DNA of 8,411 bases, from assembly GCA_003504855.1 (NCBI GenBank), contig DNZD01000019.1, forward strand, positions 1-8,411, written 5' to 3'. A program made the position numbers and the translations under genes. This document shows positions 6,988 to 8,411 of the stretch, piece by piece. Numbering within the stretch: the stretch's first letter is position 1; every line of letters starts with the position of its first letter. Under the pieces are notes generated by a model. The model ran no database searches and was not told the DNA's origin. It saw only the letters and a program-made list of their open reading frames with translations. The stretch is from Cytophagales bacterium. Lineage in GTDB: Bacteria; Bacteroidota; Bacteroidia; Cytophagales; Cyclobacteriaceae.

Positions 6988-7644
6988 TTAAGGAAGGAGG
7001 CTTTCCAAAAATAACGGATCCAAGTTTGAAAAATCCCGGATCACATAATTTGTTTCCCTCAGTTCTTCGGCGCTGTGTGTGGTGGCTACACCTACTACCG
7101 GCGATCCTGCCCTTTTACCGGCCTCTACACCGGACAAAGAATCTTCAAATACGATACACCGTTCATTGGGCATGCCCAGCGCGGCAGCAGCTTTGATATA
7201 AATTTCCGGATCGGGCTTGCCGCGCGTTACAAATGACTCATCCAGAATAATAGGAAAGTATGATGTCATTCCTGTAGCCGACAAGGTGAATGTCACATTC
7301 TCGGCCGGTGCTGAAGTTCCAATGGCACGGGTGATACCGTTCCGGTCCATGGCATTGAGAAAAGGAATCAACCCGGGAAGCGGAGTGATGGCATCTTTGT
7401 ATAGCTCACGAAATATCGCCTCTTTTTCATGGGTATAGGCCTGAATTTTCACTTCGGGGAGCGATCCGAATAAGTTAGTGAGCCAATCGCGGTTGGTGCG
7501 GCCATAAATACGCTCCAATAACTGCTGATCGTCGAGGGTATATCCATAGCGGCTGCAAAATTTCCGCAAGGCGATCTTGTGGTACGGGTTGCTGTCGATC
7601 AGTACGCCGTCCATGTCGAAGATGACGGCAAATGGTTTATGCAT
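6988..7644 (-). CDS. HAD-superfamily hydrolase, sugar phosphatase / beta-phosphoglucomutase-like
   Basis: The product is 218 residues, the usual size for this subfamily, with no signal peptide, so probably a soluble cytosolic enzyme. All HAD motifs are visible. Motif I is FDMDGVLIDS, with nucleophile Asp10 and acid/base Asp12. Motif II is Thr110 in IGTSAP, motif III is Lys143 in RGKPDPE, and motif IV is Glu167-Asp168 in VFEDS. Residues about 18-90 form a helical C1-type cap (including GRTNRDWL), and the SGVEAGKRAG segment is typical of the beta-phosphoglucomutase/phosphatase branch. The likely reaction is hydrolysis or intramolecular transfer of a phosphate on a small sugar phosphate; sequence alone does not fix the substrate or separate mutase from phosphatase. 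It sits 9 nt after the T9SS-cargo gene and 4 nt before the CHAT gene, so it is almost certainly cotranscribed with both. A link to those exported proteins is not evident. Confidence 0.9.
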   Translation of the reverse strand: MHKPFAVIFDMDGVLIDSNPYHKIALRKFCSRYGYTLDDQQLLERIYGRTNRDWLTNLFGSLPEVKIQAYTHEKEAIFRELYKDAITPLPGLIPFLNAMDRNGITRAIGTSAPAENVTFTLSATGMTSYFPIILDESFVTRGKPDPEIYIKAAAALGMPNERCIVFEDSLSGVEAGKRAGSPVVGVATTHSAEELRETNYVIRDFSNLDPLFLESLLP

Positions 7645-7653
7645 GGGTGATAT

Positions 7654-7881
7654 TTAGCGAATAACGAACCGGATGGATTGCGTTTTCGATCCGGCTACAA
7701 AGCGGGCAATATACACGCCAGGATTCACTCCCTGCATCGGATAGGTCACGATTTGATTGGCGGGAACAAAAAAGGATGTGCCGAGTGGCTGACCAAGAAC
7801 GGTGTATACCCGGAGCGTCATGTTCCGATCAGCTTTGATCGAAAGGGTTCCGCCTTCTGCAATCGGATTGGGATACATGTT
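7654..7881 (-). other. Coding segment for the type A T9SS C-terminal sorting domain
   Basis: It begins at NMYPNPIAEGG (the Tyr of YPNP is encoded at 7873-7875). The usual beta-strand pattern follows: SIKADRNMTLRVYTVLGQPL, then the turn MQGVNPGVYIARF, and finally SIRFVIR ahead of the stop. YPNP near the start, VYTVLGQ in the middle and GVYIARF near the end are the recognisable type A (Por secretion) landmarks. In known systems this domain directs passage through the T9SS translocon and is removed by the PorU sortase. Confidence 0.92.
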
Positions 7882-8411
7882 TACGGCTGGTGTATCCGCC
7901 AACACCTGACCAGACTCATTGCGGAGGATGTACAACCCACCCTGGGTATTGCCGGTCACGATGGCGGGCTTGTCTGTCCCAAACAGATTAACCACGGTAG
8001 GCTTCATCCATCCACCGAGGTTCCGTTCCGGATAAGCATTGGTAAAGGGATCATAGACCAGTCCGGTTACGGGTGTGCCCGCGGAGGTATGCCGGAAATC
8101 CGAATACACAGAAAGCTTGCCGCTTTGATCACCGAGGATAAGATCTTCCTGACCATCGCCATCAAGATCGCCCGCAGCCATGCTGATGTTTTGCCGCGAG
8201 AAGCTGGGACCCAGGCCCAGGTACTTATTATTCAGCAGGGACAACGAAGTGCCGCCATTGCGCCAGTATTCCAACGCACCGTTGCTGCGGCCAACCAGTA
8301 AGTCAACTTTGCCGTCAAGATCTACGTCGGTGGCAAAGAAATTCTCATTGGTTCCCAAGGAAAAATTCAGCGTTTGAACTTCTTGCCCGCCATAAGAAGG
8401 TTTGGAGGCAC
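7654..8411 (-). CDS. FG-GAP/VCBS-repeat protein with T9SS sorting domain (5' end outside window)
   Basis: The frame is open to the window edge (first full codon 8407-8409), so this is the last 251 residues of a longer protein. The TTG at 8356-8358 is an internal leucine, not a start. Two calcium-binding FG-GAP/VCBS motifs are clear: DVDLDGKVDLLVG and, about 50 residues later, DLDGDGQEDLILGD. A third, degenerate blade (KPTVVNLFGTDKPAIVTG) lacks the DxDxDG loop. These repeats form integrin-alpha-like propellers, often found in secreted adhesins and hydrolases. The last 75 residues are a type A T9SS sorting domain, so the protein is predicted to cross the outer membrane by T9SS and be anchored or released. 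Its N-terminal part, and so any catalytic or adhesive role, is not visible. It is the first gene in the window of a leftward unit that continues with the HAD and CHAT genes. Confidence 0.88.
   Translation of the reverse strand, partial: ASKPSYGGQEVQTLNFSLGTNENFFATDVDLDGKVDLLVGRSNGALEYWRNGGTSLSLLNNKYLGLGPSFSRQNISMAAGDLDGDGQEDLILGDQSGKLSVYSDFRHTSAGTPVTGLVYDPFTNAYPERNLGGWMKPTVVNLFGTDKPAIVTGNTQGGLYILRNESGQVLADTPAVNMYPNPIAEGGTLSIKADRNMTLRVYTVLGQPLGTSFFVPANQIVTYPMQGVNPGVYIARFVAGSKTQSIRFVIR

Noticed and set aside
6988..7644. Assigning the symbol pgmB (beta-phosphoglucomutase) to the HAD gene
   Set aside because: The motifs support the family but do not separate mutase from the many related sugar phosphatases, and no maltose or trehalose genes are adjacent.
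7678..8301. Rightward 207-codon open frame opposite the FG-GAP/T9SS gene
   Set aside because: It is also a mirror-frame shadow. The leftward strand carries unmistakable FG-GAP motifs and the YPNP sorting domain.

Overview
The window looks like a piece of a Bacteroidota chromosome, probably from a Cytophagales-like lineage. The evidence is a C-terminal type IX secretion (T9SS) sorting domain with the YPNP signature, an OmpA-family protein with the TPR / PD40 propeller / carboxypeptidase-regulatory / OmpA_C layout typical of this phylum, signal peptides ending in Ala-Gln, and no clear Shine-Dalgarno sites. The phylum call is fairly safe. The finer placement is inference, from gene types and balanced base composition only.

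Layout. Two genes read rightward. The first is the 3' part of a PQQ-like beta-propeller gene (1-1577, beginning before the window). After a 76-nt gap containing a strong inverted repeat comes a complete PorE-like OmpA-family gene (1654-3594). Three genes read leftward. Transcribed first is the 3' part of an FG-GAP/VCBS-repeat protein with a T9SS sorting domain (7654-8411, beginning beyond the window). A HAD-superfamily sugar phosphatase/phosphomutase-like gene (6988-7644) follows after 9 nt, and a large exported TPR-CHAT protein (3591-6983) after another 4 nt. These three are very likely one transcription unit. The two convoys meet tail to tail on a CTAG tetranucleotide whose two strands supply both stop codons, so there is no intergenic space at the convergence point.

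Functional reading. Four of the five products are probably envelope, periplasmic or secreted proteins; only the HAD enzyme looks cytosolic. The OmpA-family protein would anchor a TPR and propeller scaffold to peptidoglycan and has the domain order described for the T9SS accessory protein PorE. The FG-GAP protein is a predicted T9SS client. The CHAT protein combines about 11 kinesin-light-chain-type TPRs with a caspase-like domain whose His and Cys are both intact, and a signal peptide places it outside the cytosol. That is the most intriguing element here. A functional link between these genes is suggested only by adjacency.

No tRNA, rRNA, CRISPR array, insertion sequence or phage gene was seen. 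Coding density is about 99%, and no stretch over 300 bases lacks a gene.
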